Below, piece by piece: positions 48,963-64,000 of a stretch of 64,000 bases of DNA; positions within the stretch are counted from its first letter, which is position 1, and each line of letters opens with the position of its first letter. The translations under genes were made by a program, and so were the position numbers. The notes beneath the pieces are model-generated. The model worked only from the letters and a program-made list of their open reading frames with translations. It did not search any database and was not told the origin of the DNA. The DNA is from Boletus sp. NGJ. Taxonomy: Eukaryota > Basidiomycota > Agaricomycetes > Boletales > Boletaceae. The DNA is taken from NCBI GenBank assembly GCA_019096195.1, contig JAGTXK010000196.1, forward strand, positions 1 to 64,000, written 5' to 3'.

Positions 48963-49358
48963 CGTTGCGAGAGTCGCGATGGGGTTTCCCCGAGCCATAG
49001 TGCTGACTTTCCTTGCCTTGGGTCATCGTTGGTTGAGCTCAGATTTGGAACCGCAATGTGATGTTCATCTCCGCTATTCTAGAATGCGTTCCAGAAGAAG
49101 TCGACGAGTCTGTCAGATGAGTCTAGGTGAGGTATGTCGTGGCGCAACATCTGCTCCTGCTTTACTGCCGCCCGTCGTTATACTTGGCAAACTGGATAAT
49201 GGAATTCAGTGGGTTGGTCCTGTGACAGCCCCGGCGATCTCGATACTGGACGAATCGAATATGAAATTTTCAGGCTAATTTGTCTGGTGAATACCCGGTC
49301 CAAGAGGGAGTATGCGACAAGTTGCTTGTAGTTACCCATACCCTAGAAGATTGTCATC

Positions 49359-50737
49359 CGAGCTCCGAAACCACGAAGATTGACCATCCAACACTGGTTG
49401 TTAGACCCACCTTGAAGGGCTCACGATTTATACATGTGAGTATTTTACTTCTTTATTATATTTCACCTGTGCTAAGTCGTAAACGAACAGGACAGCTGAT
49501 GGGCGTTCAAACTGTTAGTCAGAATGCTTTTTGGGATGTCTGTCGTGACCGAACGAACGTACCATAACACGGAACATCACCTATCCGTATTACCCGTGCA
49601 ATCCAGATGAAATTTGAGTAGACCAGTCTGATGACAAACCTCTTACATACTTGAAAGTGTCAAGACACAAGCTCGGGGGATTCCGCAAGAGCGAAGTGAC
49701 AACCTGATGCAGCCGCCCATTTCACAACAGGGTGGCTGGTATTACAGCGATCATGTCGAGGCAAATGCGAATGTGTAAATGCCTCGGTGGAAATGGTATC
49801 TAAACCATGAGTAGAACAAGGAATTAGAGGGGAAGTGAGATAGATGGGAGGTAGGAGTAGCGGAGGAGGTTCAGGCACACGGAATCTACCGGTGAGTAGC
49901 TCATCGACGCGGACAGATGATCAACACCGGCACGTCTATGAAGTCACGTTTGCAAAGTCCTGGGGCTGGAGTTCAGCTGAACTCAATGAAAGGTGAGCCT
50001 AGACTATCAGCCTGTGGAGTTCGGAAGATTGGAGAAGGTTGGGAAGCAAAGCGCCTCTACGCTCATCTCGGGTGAGAGTGCGCCTTTGAATCTTCCGTCG
50101 TCGGTACGGTGGCCCTATGTCATAGCAAAATAATCACCTGGAAGTGATGAAGCAGCGAGAAATCTAGCACAGTTATTCGTATAACGTCCACAAGTGAGTC
50201 CAAGGGAAGAGCGTAATGTGTGACTGAAAGTTCGCAGGAGTCGAACGAGATCGCCGCAAACAGCACACAACTAGTATGACTATGTACTTCTAGTTTGCGG
50301 CCTTCACCAAGTCGACAATTGGGCCTTGCTCTCCAGATAACTCATTTGTAATTCGCCGGGATTCAAGGAGGTCACACGTGCGAACGATGAGCTCTTCGCC
50401 TCGAGGTGGGTCTAGTCCACAGGCCTGCATCAACCAGCGTTAGATCATGCTGGCAGTTGTCAATGGTATTGTCCCTGTGGTTTTGGAGCTCGGAGTACAA
50501 TCCTGCAGGATACAGGTCAACGAGGAACAAGAAATAGAATGTCGAACACTCCCAGACCATCAACGAAGTGAGAGTAGACCTTTCAAGACAATGTTTTTTT
50601 CCTCGTCTCCACCTGGACTCATTTGACCGACTCGTTGATCTCTTCTAGCGTGGCTATCCCTTTACGAAAATGTTTCACAGCAGCAATTATCCCCCATGGT
50701 GGTCGACGATTAATGGCTATCCGAGACGAGCGTGGAG
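49359..50737. other. Spacer of the lectin palindrome
   Basis: About 1.38 kb between the two arms. No coding sequence is recognised; open frames are under 75 codons and unlike known proteins. It separates two outward promoters, so it may act as a shared upstream regulatory region. Confidence 0.6.
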
Positions 50738-51132
50738 ATGACAATCTTCTAGGGTATGGGTAACTACAAGCAACTTATCGCATACTCCCTCTTGGACCGG
50801 GTATTCACCAGACAAATTAGCCTGAATATTTCATATTCGGTTCGTCCAGTATCGAGATCGCCGGGGCTGTCACAGGACCAACCCACTGAATTCCATTATC
50901 CAGTTTGCCAAGTATAACGACGGGCGGCAGTAAAGCAGGAGCAGATGTTGCGCCACGACATACCTCACCTAGACTCATCTGACAGACTCGTCGACTTCTT
51001 CTGGAACGCATTCTAGAATAGCGGAGATGAACATCACATTGCGGTTCCAAATCTGAGCTCAACCAACGATGACCCAAGGCAAGGAAAGTCAGCACTATGG
51101 CTCGGGGAAACCCCATCGCGACTCTCGCAACG

Positions 51133-51141
51133 ATATATAAA
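51133..51141 (+). promoter_or_regulatory. TATA box of lectin copy 2
   Basis: 'atatataaa' 112 bases before the start codon at 51,253, identical in word and spacing to the mirror copy. Confidence 0.7.
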
Positions 51142-51252
51142 CCCTCTTAGCTGTCCTCGAATACGTTCACAACAGACCATCACCCAAACAAGTCTGTCTC
51201 TTCCTCGCTCCTTACATTACGACTATACTGAAACTTACCTCCAGGCATCATC

Positions 51253-51684
51253 ATGTCTTACAGCATTACCCTCTGTCTCTATCAGAGCAACCCCGATTGC
51301 GGGTGCTTCTCCATCGTTGAGCAGACCGTCTGGAAGTATGCCGATGGTGGCACTTGGTCTCAGACCAACGGCGTCCTCACCCTTACGATGGGTGGCAGTG
51401 GCACGTCTGGTTGCGTTCGCTTCATGTCGGACAAGGGCGAGCGAATCACCGTCACTGTTGGCGTACACAACTACAAGCGTTGGTGCGACGTCGTGACTGG
51501 ACTTAAGCCCAACGAGACGGCTCTCGTGGTCAACGGGGAGTACTACAACAATGGGGGACGGGACTATATGAGGGAGAAACAGCTGTCGGAGTACAGTGTC
51601 ATGAGCACTGTTGGAACGAAAGTTCAAGTTCACTACACGGTCGCTGAGGGCAACCACCTCCGGGCCAACGTCATGATTGGATAA
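51253..51684 (+). CDS. Fungal fruit-body lectin, copy 2
   Basis: Same 143-residue FB_lectin protein as copy 1 except residue 16, which is Cys here in the phrase NPDCGCF instead of NPDRGCF. The codon change is a single C/T difference (cgc against tgc), which would fit a deamination event. The gene has one exon, a clear ATG context after a C-rich leader (caggcatcatcATG) and a stop followed directly by a sequence shared with the other arm. It is complete and probably expressed as strongly as its twin, since the promoter is duplicated too. Confidence 0.95.
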   Translation: MSYSITLCLYQSNPDCGCFSIVEQTVWKYADGGTWSQTNGVLTLTMGGSGTSGCVRFMSDKGERITVTVGVHNYKRWCDVVTGLKPNETALVVNGEYYNNGGRDYMREKQLSEYSVMSTVGTKVQVHYTVAEGNHLRANVMIG

Positions 51685-51836
51685 GTGAGTTGATCACGGC
51701 TGCAATCACCCCTCGTTCGTGAAACTGATGAGCGTGTTTGGCATATTAGACATTCTCCGCTACTTGTGGCCTGTTGAACGAGGCGAATGTGTAAAGTTTT
51801 GTGGTTGAAGGAAGAATCATTGACTCAGTATGGATG

Positions 51837-56004
<4,168 letters not shown>

Positions 56005-56516
56005 TATGGAGGAAAATAAGCTGAAGAGAGACTGCGTAGTTGGAAGCTTCGCGAGGAAGTTAATGATGCAAAGGGAGAATTCCGAGGGTGCCAACAAACG
56101 AGAGGCGTTGAAAGGCTTTTATGCTCGCCCCTGAAGGCCCCTCTCTAATGCTTGACGAGGTCGACGTCACGTCTATTCAATACTATGCTTGCCTAATCGG
56201 GGCTCAAATTGTCTGGTTTGAATTCGATTAAGTTGGCCGAGATCGAGTGGCCTCACCCTCAATCCACGCCGGCGCTCAAAGATCTTGGCTCGAACGGGTA
56301 TCCCTTTAATTGACAGAATGAAAAGCACGGTGGCTCTGCACCGAACCGGGGTGAGTAGTATCCACAGGAGTGCCGCCGATCAATGTTAATCCACTACCCC
56401 AGACCGCACCTGGTCATAGCCCCGGATCGATCTTGCCCTAAAAACGTGCCTTACTTAGGTCTCAGGTCAATTGAAAACAGATCTACTTACGATCGAGACC
56501 GCCGACCCGCGCATCG
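56005..56516. other. Intergenic between SDR start and the zinc transporter end
   Basis: Promoter side of the SDR gene (-) and 3' flank of the zinc transporter (-). Nothing coding is seen. Confidence 0.5.
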
Positions 56517-59106
56517 TTATGCCCTCACGACACCTACAGTGACCTCCACTTCTGCACACTCTCCATCCCTGCCACAACTGCTCTTTGCGAACGCCCCAAG
56601 TACCCGTGAGCTTGCCCATCGCGTTAACGCCAGAACGTCAGTATCTGGGAGGCTTGACCGCACGTGCGGTGAGAGAGTGATGATGAGTGCAGGCGATGTC
56701 GTGTGCAGACCGCTCTGAGCATACTTGTGGTTATCACTCGAGTGACCATGCAGGTCGTGAGAATGGGTATAATGAGCATGACCGTTCGAATGCGCGTGAG
56801 TGTCAATAGAGTCAATCTGCGGTGTGTGCACATCCACGGATCGTGGTTGCCCAGCAGGTAAAACCTGCCAAACGTGTGGTGCTGGCAAATGCACGACATG
56901 CTCATGACGCTCAATCTATTGCGTTTCAGGTCAGCGGCCTCACCGGGATACCTCCACTTTACACACCTCTCTAACAACCCTCCAGAATGTCTCCATTCGC
57001 CCAGTAGGCCCGCTAATCCCTATAGGAACCACTAACCCACCTTTATTCAAACCAGGAGGAGGTATCATCGGCGGCGCTGTCTGCAACAAAACCCCGCCGA
57101 GCACAACACAGGCAGCAAACGCCACATGCGCAGTAACGATCACTTCCAGCGCAGCAAGCGCGAGATCGAAGGGTGCATAGTGTGTCCTATGACCACGCAA
57201 TTAATTTAATAGGGGTCTCAGGCTTAGCCAAGAACGTGAAATAAACTTTTTACACTTACACGTCTAGAACTATCTCGGCCCCCAAGATCGCCAGGCAAAA
57301 TAGAATTGGGGGAAGCGCATACGGGTTCCGAAAGATCCGTTGAACGCCTACCGGCGGAGGTACTTGATGCCCCGATCGTAAGAGAGAGAGGGGGGAAGGG
57401 ATATGTTTGTTGGTTACTATTAGGGGGTCAGGTAACTCAGGAGCGAGGGGTGACAAGGGGTAAACTGAGACCCACTGCTCACTAGCACTTCGTGTTGACC
57501 GAACACAGCAGAGGTACCCACTAATGAGAGGAAGACTAGACAAACGAGCAGGACAGGGAAGCGAAGGCTGAATACTGGGTGAGTCGACTCTAATGAACCG
57601 GGAGTCTCGATCAGTGACTCACCCAAGTGTCTCAGGCTTTTCGTCGCCCCAATGGTGATGGTGTCCATCACCAGAACCACTCACAATACCACCGCCATGT
57701 CCATGTGCGTGGGTGTTACCTCCGGCAGATAACAATAAATGCTCGACGGCTTCTTTCGCCACATAGACACCGGCAAACATCAAATACACACACTGAGCAA
57801 AGAGCAGCGTTGTTCCACGGCGCGCGGGACTAAACTCAATATGCTCAGTCACGGCAGAAAAGTGATAGATGAGTTAGACCCACCCATACATCCCATTCAC
57901 CTTCCCTCTGATCTGTCTCGCAATAATAACAGGCCCAGCAACCCCCAACCCGTCGAAAACCACCCAATAACCCAATCCTGTACAAGCGAGTGAACCAATA
58001 CTTTGACCACGCGTCCATAACAATGCGCCTAAAGCAAACTGAGCAGAAGCAGTGATCATAGCAGCTGTTCCCGTAGAGGACACGTTTTTGCTCTCTAGTG
58101 CGATATTACTAAATTCGGGGGATGATATCGAGTTCGACACAGAAGCTGCAGGAGATTTGGATTGGGAGCGTGAGACAAGGTCGGCTGTTGGGACAAGCTC
58201 TCCTGCATTTGGAGCCCACGGAGAGAGGCATGTGGGCGTAGGTGCGGTTCGCAGATCCCGCTCCTTTCCTGCTATTTCCATCCTCGGTGGCTGGCCAGGC
58301 TCAAGGAACGAAAAGAAGTTGTGCGAGAGCGAATGTTTATGATGATGGCCACGTCTTGCGGTGATTCCGGAATCCGAGATTCGTATACCGTTGGGTTCCG
58401 AGTGCGATTTCGGCAAACCTCCAAACGTGAATTCGGCGTTAAGTTCTTGGCGAGGTTGAGCGCCGAGGCTAACTATTCCGTCAGATTGAGAGGCCGGAAT
58501 TAGGACCGGATCTGGGGAATGTGGTGGAGCTTCTTCGTCTCCAGGTCGTTCGTCCTCGGCAATGGTGGCGTGCGGTCTAGGAAAGAATATAGACAGGTTC
58601 CTGGAGTGGAGGCGCGAATGGCGTCTGGTGTGACCAGGCGGAACGCGCCCATCAACATCCGACACGTGGATCTCGGGGGTACCACCAGAAGGGAATGGGT
58701 GCAGTGGAACATGGACGGCGAAAGACGAAGAAAGTGGTGAAGGCACTGGCGGCACAAACGGCCCAGAGGAGATTGATCGGGTGCGAGAGTGGGCGGCAGC
58801 GTTGTTATGTGGGACAAAAGATGTACGGAAAGGAGAAGTTGGAGGAGTGCGGAGACTAATACTTGGCGGTCGATGAGCGGGTATTCCTATGCCAACGTTG
58901 GACCTGCTGCGCGCTGGAATGCCAGGACCCAAGGGTGGGAGTGAGTGAGGGGCTGAGTGGACGCGACTCCTTGGGGGAGATGGAGGAATATAGAGGGTCT
59001 GACCAGACAGAGAGGGCTCCGCTGCGGTGGTTCGAGTGGTTTGGTCTATGACAGGGTCGTCATCAGGAGCTTCGTTGCTTGATTTGCGTTTGTGCATTGT
59101 AGACAT
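56517..59106 (-). CDS. Cation diffusion facilitator, Msc2/ZnT5-like zinc transporter
   Basis: Moves zinc into the secretory pathway; a multi-pass membrane protein of the CDF family. The first exon, from 59,106 to about 57,874 (MSTMHKRKSSNEAPDDD), has a long disordered, Ser/Pro-rich N-terminal part with Arg-Ser repeats, a His-rich stretch (RRGHHHKHSLSHNFFSFLEPG), then helices (MITASAQFALGALLW, LGYWVVFDGLGVAGPVI). Later exons give SPARRGTTLLFAQCVYLMFAG, KEAVEHLLL, the His/Gly loop HAHGHGGG...GDGHHHHWGD, helices near 57,256-57,560 and 57,060-57,170, and a C-terminal domain with a second His-rich loop (HAHSNGHAHYTHSHDLHGH) ending VTVGVVRA at 56,517. A typical CDF membrane-spanning HxxxD site is not plainly visible in the pieces I could read. 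Four or more introns are present; joins after 57,870 are tentative. Confidence 0.75.
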
Positions 59107-60393
59107 GTTGGGCCCCGGTTATGTCTGAACCGGAGTGACAGTTGGATGGCGACACGTAGCGTTATTAGATGCGAATGGACTTGGAATGGGCAGCAGAATA
59201 TACGACCGTGAGAAGCGAATTGTTTCCCTACACACTGTAATGAGGTGTTGGTAAAGAAAGAACTAAGCAGAAGTGTACTTGCGCTTCCACCGCGTATGCC
59301 AGGAGAGTCAGCTGTTCTGGAATGTAGGCGTTAGACCGGTCCCGACCTCAGAGTTTGACAGCTGCGATACTATTATCAGCTTGCGTTTCATTTTAACAAC
59401 ATAGCTTACGATGCCTTCGTCAATTAAGAGGAGAATGAATACTGGCTAAACCGACTCGCCGAGGGTGATGACCGGTCTGCCCACTCCTTGAACTCAGTGC
59501 GTGGTAACTGCCACTGCCAGTGGGCTCTAATAAGCACAGCCACATAACCATACTATTACCGATACAACTGAGTGAGACGTTCCGGCCCCATGATGGTAAG
59601 CATCCCCACTGGTAATAAAATACCCGGCGGTACGCGAAGACGCGTCAAGACCCTTCGAGGCTACGTATCTCTAAAATCTAACACGGCGAGATACTTACAA
59701 GCCCGAACACTGATTACTAGATCAAACTCTGGTAAAAATCATACACCCATGGTGATTGGTTTAACCCTTGCACGGGTGTCTCTGACACGTGCTTGCACGA
59801 AAAGCTAGCCCGCTGGTTGGATCCTCGCCCTCCTCTGACTACTTCCGGCGGTCAGGTTTTTATATGGCCTCGTTGTCGCGTGCTTATGCAAGCTCCTGCA
59901 ACGGAGTCATGCCAGTGGAGGATTTCTCTCAGCTCTCCAACAGTTCGAACTATTAGTTGGACTAGCCTCGGTCACAAGATAGTGCCGTCACCACCAGAAC
60001 GTAGGTTTTTTATCCTTAGTGAGGATCTTTACATCCTTATTCAAGTTCTACCGCAGGTTATACCGTCCGAGTCGCATCGCTACCGAGCAGCTCTAGAACT
60101 CTATCACAAGGCTTTCAGGAAGCACTATCGCTCGAACCTCCACGTACAACCATCACAAATATGATATGTATGGAAGCAACCTTGAAGATCTTTGCGGGCT
60201 TCCCTCGACTCGCTTGCCATATCCCGATTTAATCCGACGCGGTGATTAGCTGAACAGAGTGCGACATCGGTGTCACTGGGTGGATTCTTCTATGACTTTG
60301 TGATAAACTCTCGCTGGAAAGTCAGCTTACATAAGACCACCCGTTTGGGCCGTAGCCCACTTTGAAAACGATATTAGTGAAACGGTAGTACCT
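59107..60393. other. Intergenic, divergent promoter region of zinc transporter and SURF6
   Basis: About 1.29 kb between divergent genes. An open stretch at 59,793-60,164 (+, 123 codons) ends in a helical phrase (YRAALELYHKAFRKHY), but no homology or splice context supports it as a gene. Confidence 0.45.
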
Positions 60394-61845
60394 GTGCAGA
60401 CCATGCCCACCTCCCAGGACGTTCTCCGTACATCTATCGAGACGCACAACGATACCTTCGAATCGTTACTAAGGCTCATACCACCAAAATATTACTTGGT
60501 CAAGGATGACAATGGAGACATTGCGGTGCGTTTTCGTGTCGAGAATACATCTCGCGTTTGTGGTCCCAACTCGATTATGTAGGTGCCGAACAGATATCAA
60601 AAACATAGCAAGAATAAAAAAGCACCCAAACAAGCGGTAAAAGAGGCATCTAAGAAAGCAAGACGCGAAAAGGTGTGCTTTGCTGACTCTCCAGAAACGA
60701 GAATCGCCGCCTCATAGCGTGTGTTGATTCGTCACTTCAGCTCGATCCAGCAAACCAAAAATCGATCATAGAGATCCAAAGCGAAGCAGCACTCGAACAG
60801 GAACGGAACGCGCTTTCGCCGGTAGGATGTGAAGACTCGGACGGTGACGACGACGCAATGGACGTCGACGGTCTAAAGGGTTCAGAGGATGATTATAATC
60901 AGAACTCAGCAATGCCGGACGTCAGTGACGAGATGGTTCCAATGCCTCAGGCGGAAAGTATAGCTGTGTTGAAGGAGAAGTTGCACGCGCGCATGGCAGC
61001 GCTTCGTCGTCCTGGCGCCCAGAACGATGAACCAGGAGATAAAGATGAGCTGCTTGAAGAGCGTCGGAAGCAGCGTGCAACATTGCGAGAGAAGCGCAGA
61101 AAGGAGACAAGGGAGCGGAGAAAAGGCTGAATTAGAGAGCAAAAAAGACAAAGGGAAAACGAAAGGGAAAGAGAAAGAGACAGACATGAAGAGCAAGCCT
61201 GTGTCTACCAAGGTCTGCCCGTTCACTCGAGCGGGATGTAGCTGACTTCTTTCTTAGAATCAGTTGCTCGTGACAGACCTACCGGGAACGTCTTCTTCGG
61301 GTCGATCGAGTAATCACGATGGTCCCCTTGCGAGCGTCGCTTTCTCTGCTCTTGCCGGTTCAACAAGTAAAAAGGCTGCTCGACTTAAGACTTCATCGAA
61401 TCCTACACAAGCTCTCACACAGCTCGCCGCACGTAAGGAGAAACTGGCAGCCCTTCCAGAGGAGAAGCGCAAGACAATGGAAGATCGAGAACGCTGGACG
61501 AAAGCCGAAGCTCGTGTAGAGGGTGTTAAGGTCAAAGACAACGAAGGACAACTTAAGAAAGCGATCAAACGGAAGGAGAAGGAGAAAGTACGCAGTAAAA
61601 AGACATGGTGAGTTTCTGTTGTCGTTCACCGCGATGCGACGACTGAAAACTTGGTCAGGGAGGAAAGGAAGGAACAAGTCGTTGCATCAATGGCGGCGAA
61701 AGCAAAGAAGCGAACTGACAATATTGCCATGCGGAATGAGAGGCGAAATGATAAAAAGAGAGGCGGAAGTGGCAAATCACGACCGGGATTTGAGGGCAAG
61801 TCATTTTCCAAAAGCAAAGGGAAAGCATCAGGGAGAAAGAAATGA
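60394..61845 (+). CDS. SURF6: Surfeit locus protein 6 (SURF6/Rrp14), with a one-base frame break
   Basis: A nucleolar, very basic protein for large- and small-subunit ribosome assembly. The start is at 60,394 or the inner ATG at 60,403. Exon 1 has TFESLLRLIPPKYYLVKDD, typical for the N-terminal domain. After introns come NRYQKHSKNKKAPKQAVKEA, an acidic part, VLKEKLHARMAALRRPG, then the SURF6 core (KEKLAALPEEKRKTMEDRER, KAIKRKEKEKVRSKKTW, EERKEQVVASMAAKAKKR) and a basic end (KSKGKASGRKK) at 61,845. Introns lie near 60,526-60,582, 60,675-60,740, 61,213-61,257 and 61,608-61,658. At 61,121-61,124 a run of four A in 'gagaaaagg' shifts the frame; with three A the text RERRKAELESKK would continue. 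No intron of plausible size fits there, so this is a sequencing error or a real break. Confidence 0.85.
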
Positions 61846-62117
61846 AAACATGCCTCTACAAACTTGCGAGGCCCGCTACACCAACTTGAAGATACCTCTG
61901 CGTTCACAACGTGAAGTTAGAAACTCTGATGGCACTTTTTACTTTGGAATGGGCCATTGACATTAGGGCGTCACCCTAAAACATACATTACGAGTCTCAG
62001 CCCCGTACGTAGAATATCAGGCTTCTGAGTGAGTGAAGTATCGGTGAACGAAATTATCGTAAACCCTTCTCAGGAGGCTGTAGCAGAAGCCTAGTTCTGA
62101 CTTCATCAGCAACCACG

Positions 62118-63547
62118 ATGTCATTCGAAATACCAACTAAACGTATTCTATCCGGTGTTCAACTAGAGGACTTTCAGAACTCACAAACTCACGCCAACAT
62201 CGTGACGTTCGTCGAGCAACTGAACGAATCGGTTGTCAATGTCAAACTCACCGATCACGTCGACGCCACTGTGCGTTCGCTTCGTTTTCATCTTGAAATC
62301 AACAGTTGAAACTGGTCATACTGCGCAAGAGTAGAGGGCTGATCCTATCCTGAACATATTGGAACAAGTTGAGAGTATCGCTGCGCAAACCCCACCGATC
62401 GATAACAAGGCATCACGCTTCGGGAATCCCGCCTTCAGGACCTTCCATGACAAGGTGGAAAAGGTGAATGATTCACTTCATCATTCTCCGAGTACTCGAG
62501 ATGACACAAATCTAGCAAGCTCCTGCCCTCCACGCCGAACTCGGCGTGCCTGAAGCTGCAACCCCTGAACTGCAGGTATATTTCGTCAACGCGTGGGGTA
62601 ACCGCGAACGCATCGATTATGGAAGCGGGATGGAACTCAACTTCCTTTGCTGGCTGTGAGCTGTGCTGTTGTACTCTTTGCATATTCCACCCTCTTATTG
62701 GAGGCTCGTCTAGGTATTGCCTAAGACAGCTCGGCATAATCGATGAACGTGATCACTCGTCACTCGTCATCCGCGTGTTCTGGCGGTTGGTGCATATCAT
62801 CATCCCTCATGCTCCGCCCTCATCTTCGTGAAGGTATGTACAGGTCATGCGAATCCTCCAGTCAACATACTGGCTTGAACCTGCGGGGTCTCATGGTGTG
62901 TGGGGACTCGACGATTACCATTTCCTGCCCTTCTTGTTTGGTTCGGCGCAGTTGAGGACAAATGCTGCACCTACCGCCAGACGTGTTCCGGGGCACCCCT
63001 CACCCAAGGCGATCCATGTTCCCGAGATTGTCGACGAACTCGCAAAGGATTACATGTACTTTGCTTGCATAAAATTCATAAATTCTGTGAGTACTTGGTT
63101 TTCATTTCCTCATTCAAGCACGGACTCCCTAGCTGTTCAGATCAAGACAGCATCGCTTCGATGGCATTCTCCGATGCTCGACGATATATCAGCTGTACGT
63201 GATGGCTTCTCCCGTGCTACCGCCTGATCCAATCTCGCTCTCCCATCTTGTTGCAGGTGAAAACCTGGGATAAAGTCAACGCAGGCATGATCAAGATGTA
63301 CAAGGCCGAAGTGCTGGGAAAACTCCCTGTCATTCAACACTTTCTCTTTGGGTCTATCCTTCCGTACACTGGAAGACCCCCTCCAGCTTCTTCTGAGGGA
63401 ACTGGGATGCATGGTGGCCACGTACACGAAGGATGGGGTGATTGTTGCGGTATACATGTACCAAGCGCGTTCGCCGCGGCACAGGAGGAAGGGGCTCGAG
63501 CTCGGGTGATTGAAGGGCCAGGGATACGACCTGTCCCATTTGATTGA
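62118..63547 (+). CDS. PP2A activator, PTPA/RRD family peptidyl-prolyl isomerase
   Basis: Activates serine/threonine protein phosphatase 2A and has peptidyl-prolyl isomerase activity; found in the cytosol and nucleus. Exons: [36 protein letters not shown], then after introns [71 protein letters not shown] (the family signature), [69 protein letters not shown] and [20 protein letters not shown]. The end carries [17 protein letters not shown] and a Gly/His-rich phrase, stopping at 63,547. About six short introns. All family blocks are present. RRD1 and RRD2 types cannot be told apart by eye. It follows SURF6 by 270 bp in the same direction. Confidence 0.9.
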
Positions 63548-64000
63548 TTGATGTCGGGAACAACAGATTGTGACGGAGAGGGCATTGTTTCCGACCAGGA
63601 ATCAAAGACCGGTTATGGAAGCCTTGTATCTGTTCGTGGCGAGATGACGGGTATCTTTGACATTCTATCCATGTTTACAATCGTCTCTCCCATTGGCGAA
63701 TCAATATACTTTCTAGTTATTGTATTTGATTATTTGTGGGATCATGGCATCTAAGCTACAACCTAGGCCTGAGAGCAGGTTTCTTGACATTATTATATTA
63801 TAAGGATGTTCAGAGTAACACCTTACGCACGCGGTTGTCATTTATTACCACCCACTCCCGCCTAGATTGCCTGACCCACCACGCTATAATGAAAGCATAA
63901 GCATAATGGTGCAACAGATGGTATATAAGATCGAGACATACGTCTGCGAGAGCTTCCGAAGAGCGCTCCGCAAGCTCGCTGGGGACCTAATAAAATTTAA
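63548..64000. other. 3' flank of the PP2A activator, no gene seen
   Basis: AT-rich stretch (63,790-63,810 'attattatattataagg') and short open frames only. The window ends here without a further gene start. Confidence 0.5.

Larger units (their letters stand above)
48270..49358 (-). repeat. Left arm of a ~1.09 kb inverted repeat
   Basis: Reverse-complement of 50,738-51,836. The outer limit is where the match fades near 'gactcagtatgg'; the inner limit is the shared 'gatgacaatcttctaggg' word. The arm contains a complete lectin gene, its TATA region and ~400 bp further upstream. Differences are few: about one base in the lectin coding part that changes the protein, and a handful in the upstream part and near the outer end. 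Confidence 0.95.
50738..51836 (+). repeat. Right arm of the ~1.09 kb inverted repeat
   Basis: Mirror of 48,270-49,358, starting at 'gatgacaatcttctaggg' and fading after 'gactcagtatgg'. The outer end has small insertions compared with the left arm (for example a longer spacing between 'gttgaa' and 'gactcag'), showing some divergence since duplication. Confidence 0.95.

Noticed and set aside
48979-49278. 99-codon open frame upstream of each lectin (also 50,817-51,116)
   Set aside because: It covers the promoter upstream region, runs opposite to the lectin and has no recognised domain. Its presence in both arms follows from the duplication; two residues already differ, so selection is not evident.
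59793-60164. 123-codon open frame between the zinc transporter and SURF6
   Set aside because: No domain, no good start context and no splice partners. It lies in an expected divergent promoter region.

Overview
The window looks like nuclear DNA of a filamentous basidiomycete of the class Agaricomycetes. The clues are short GT-AG introns (about 45-75 bp) in nearly every host gene, a myosin-motor chitin synthase with a DEK C-terminal tail, a fruit-body (Agaricus bisporus type) lectin, DUF6533-type membrane proteins, orphan WD40 proteins, and a KDZ transposon carrying a TET/JBP dioxygenase gene, a pairing known from mushroom-forming fungi. Protein style recalls Rhizoctonia/Ceratobasidiaceae, but that is from memory, not from a comparison.

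Region 1 (about 1-19,490) is a decayed composite mobile-element island. Its core is a KDZ transposase gene (+, 9.6-13.3 kb) with a CxC2-like cysteine cluster. It is followed by an unidentified + strand gene (13.4-14.15 kb) and a convergent TET/JBP 2-oxoglutarate/Fe(II) dioxygenase gene (-, 14.4-15.65 kb). To the left lie three more decayed genes of the same base style: a Zn2Cys6-like gene (-, 1.46-3.54 kb), a Pro-rich gene (+, 3.7-4.75 kb) and an unknown gene (-, about 7-9.07 kb). The island is bracketed by a degenerate ~43-44 bp minisatellite in inverted orientation (980-1,310 against 15,845-17,800 and 18,540-19,290). A ~235 bp terminal module is present twice (17,765-17,999 and 19,256-19,490). 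Between these lies an inverted fragment of the TET/JBP gene plus the end of its neighbour, suggesting one element inserted into another. The island is visibly poor in CpG next to the host genes.

Region 2 (19.5-47.7 kb) is host sequence: a Zn2Cys6/Fungal_trans transcription factor (-), signal peptidase subunit SEC11 (-), a small coiled-coil protein (+), ER membrane complex subunit EMC2 (-), a WD40 propeller protein (+), a disordered protein (-), an intron-containing tRNA-Pro(TGG), a class V chitin synthase (+) and a DUF6533-type membrane protein (+). SEC11 and EMC2 both act at the ER membrane, but nothing in the sequence says they are co-regulated.

Region 3 (48.27-51.84 kb) is a large recent palindrome: two ~1.09 kb arms, each with a complete fungal fruit-body lectin gene and its TATA promoter, transcribed outward from a ~1.38 kb spacer.

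Region 4 (51.8-64 kb) returns to host genes: a short-chain dehydrogenase (-), an Msc2/ZnT5-like zinc transporter of the CDF family (-), the nucleolar protein SURF6 (+, with a one-base frame break) and a PP2A activator, PTPA/RRD (+). Gene models were assembled by eye from splice signals. Exon joins are best supported for SEC11, the transcription factor, chitin synthase and SDR. They are less sure for WD40, DUF6533 and all genes inside the island.
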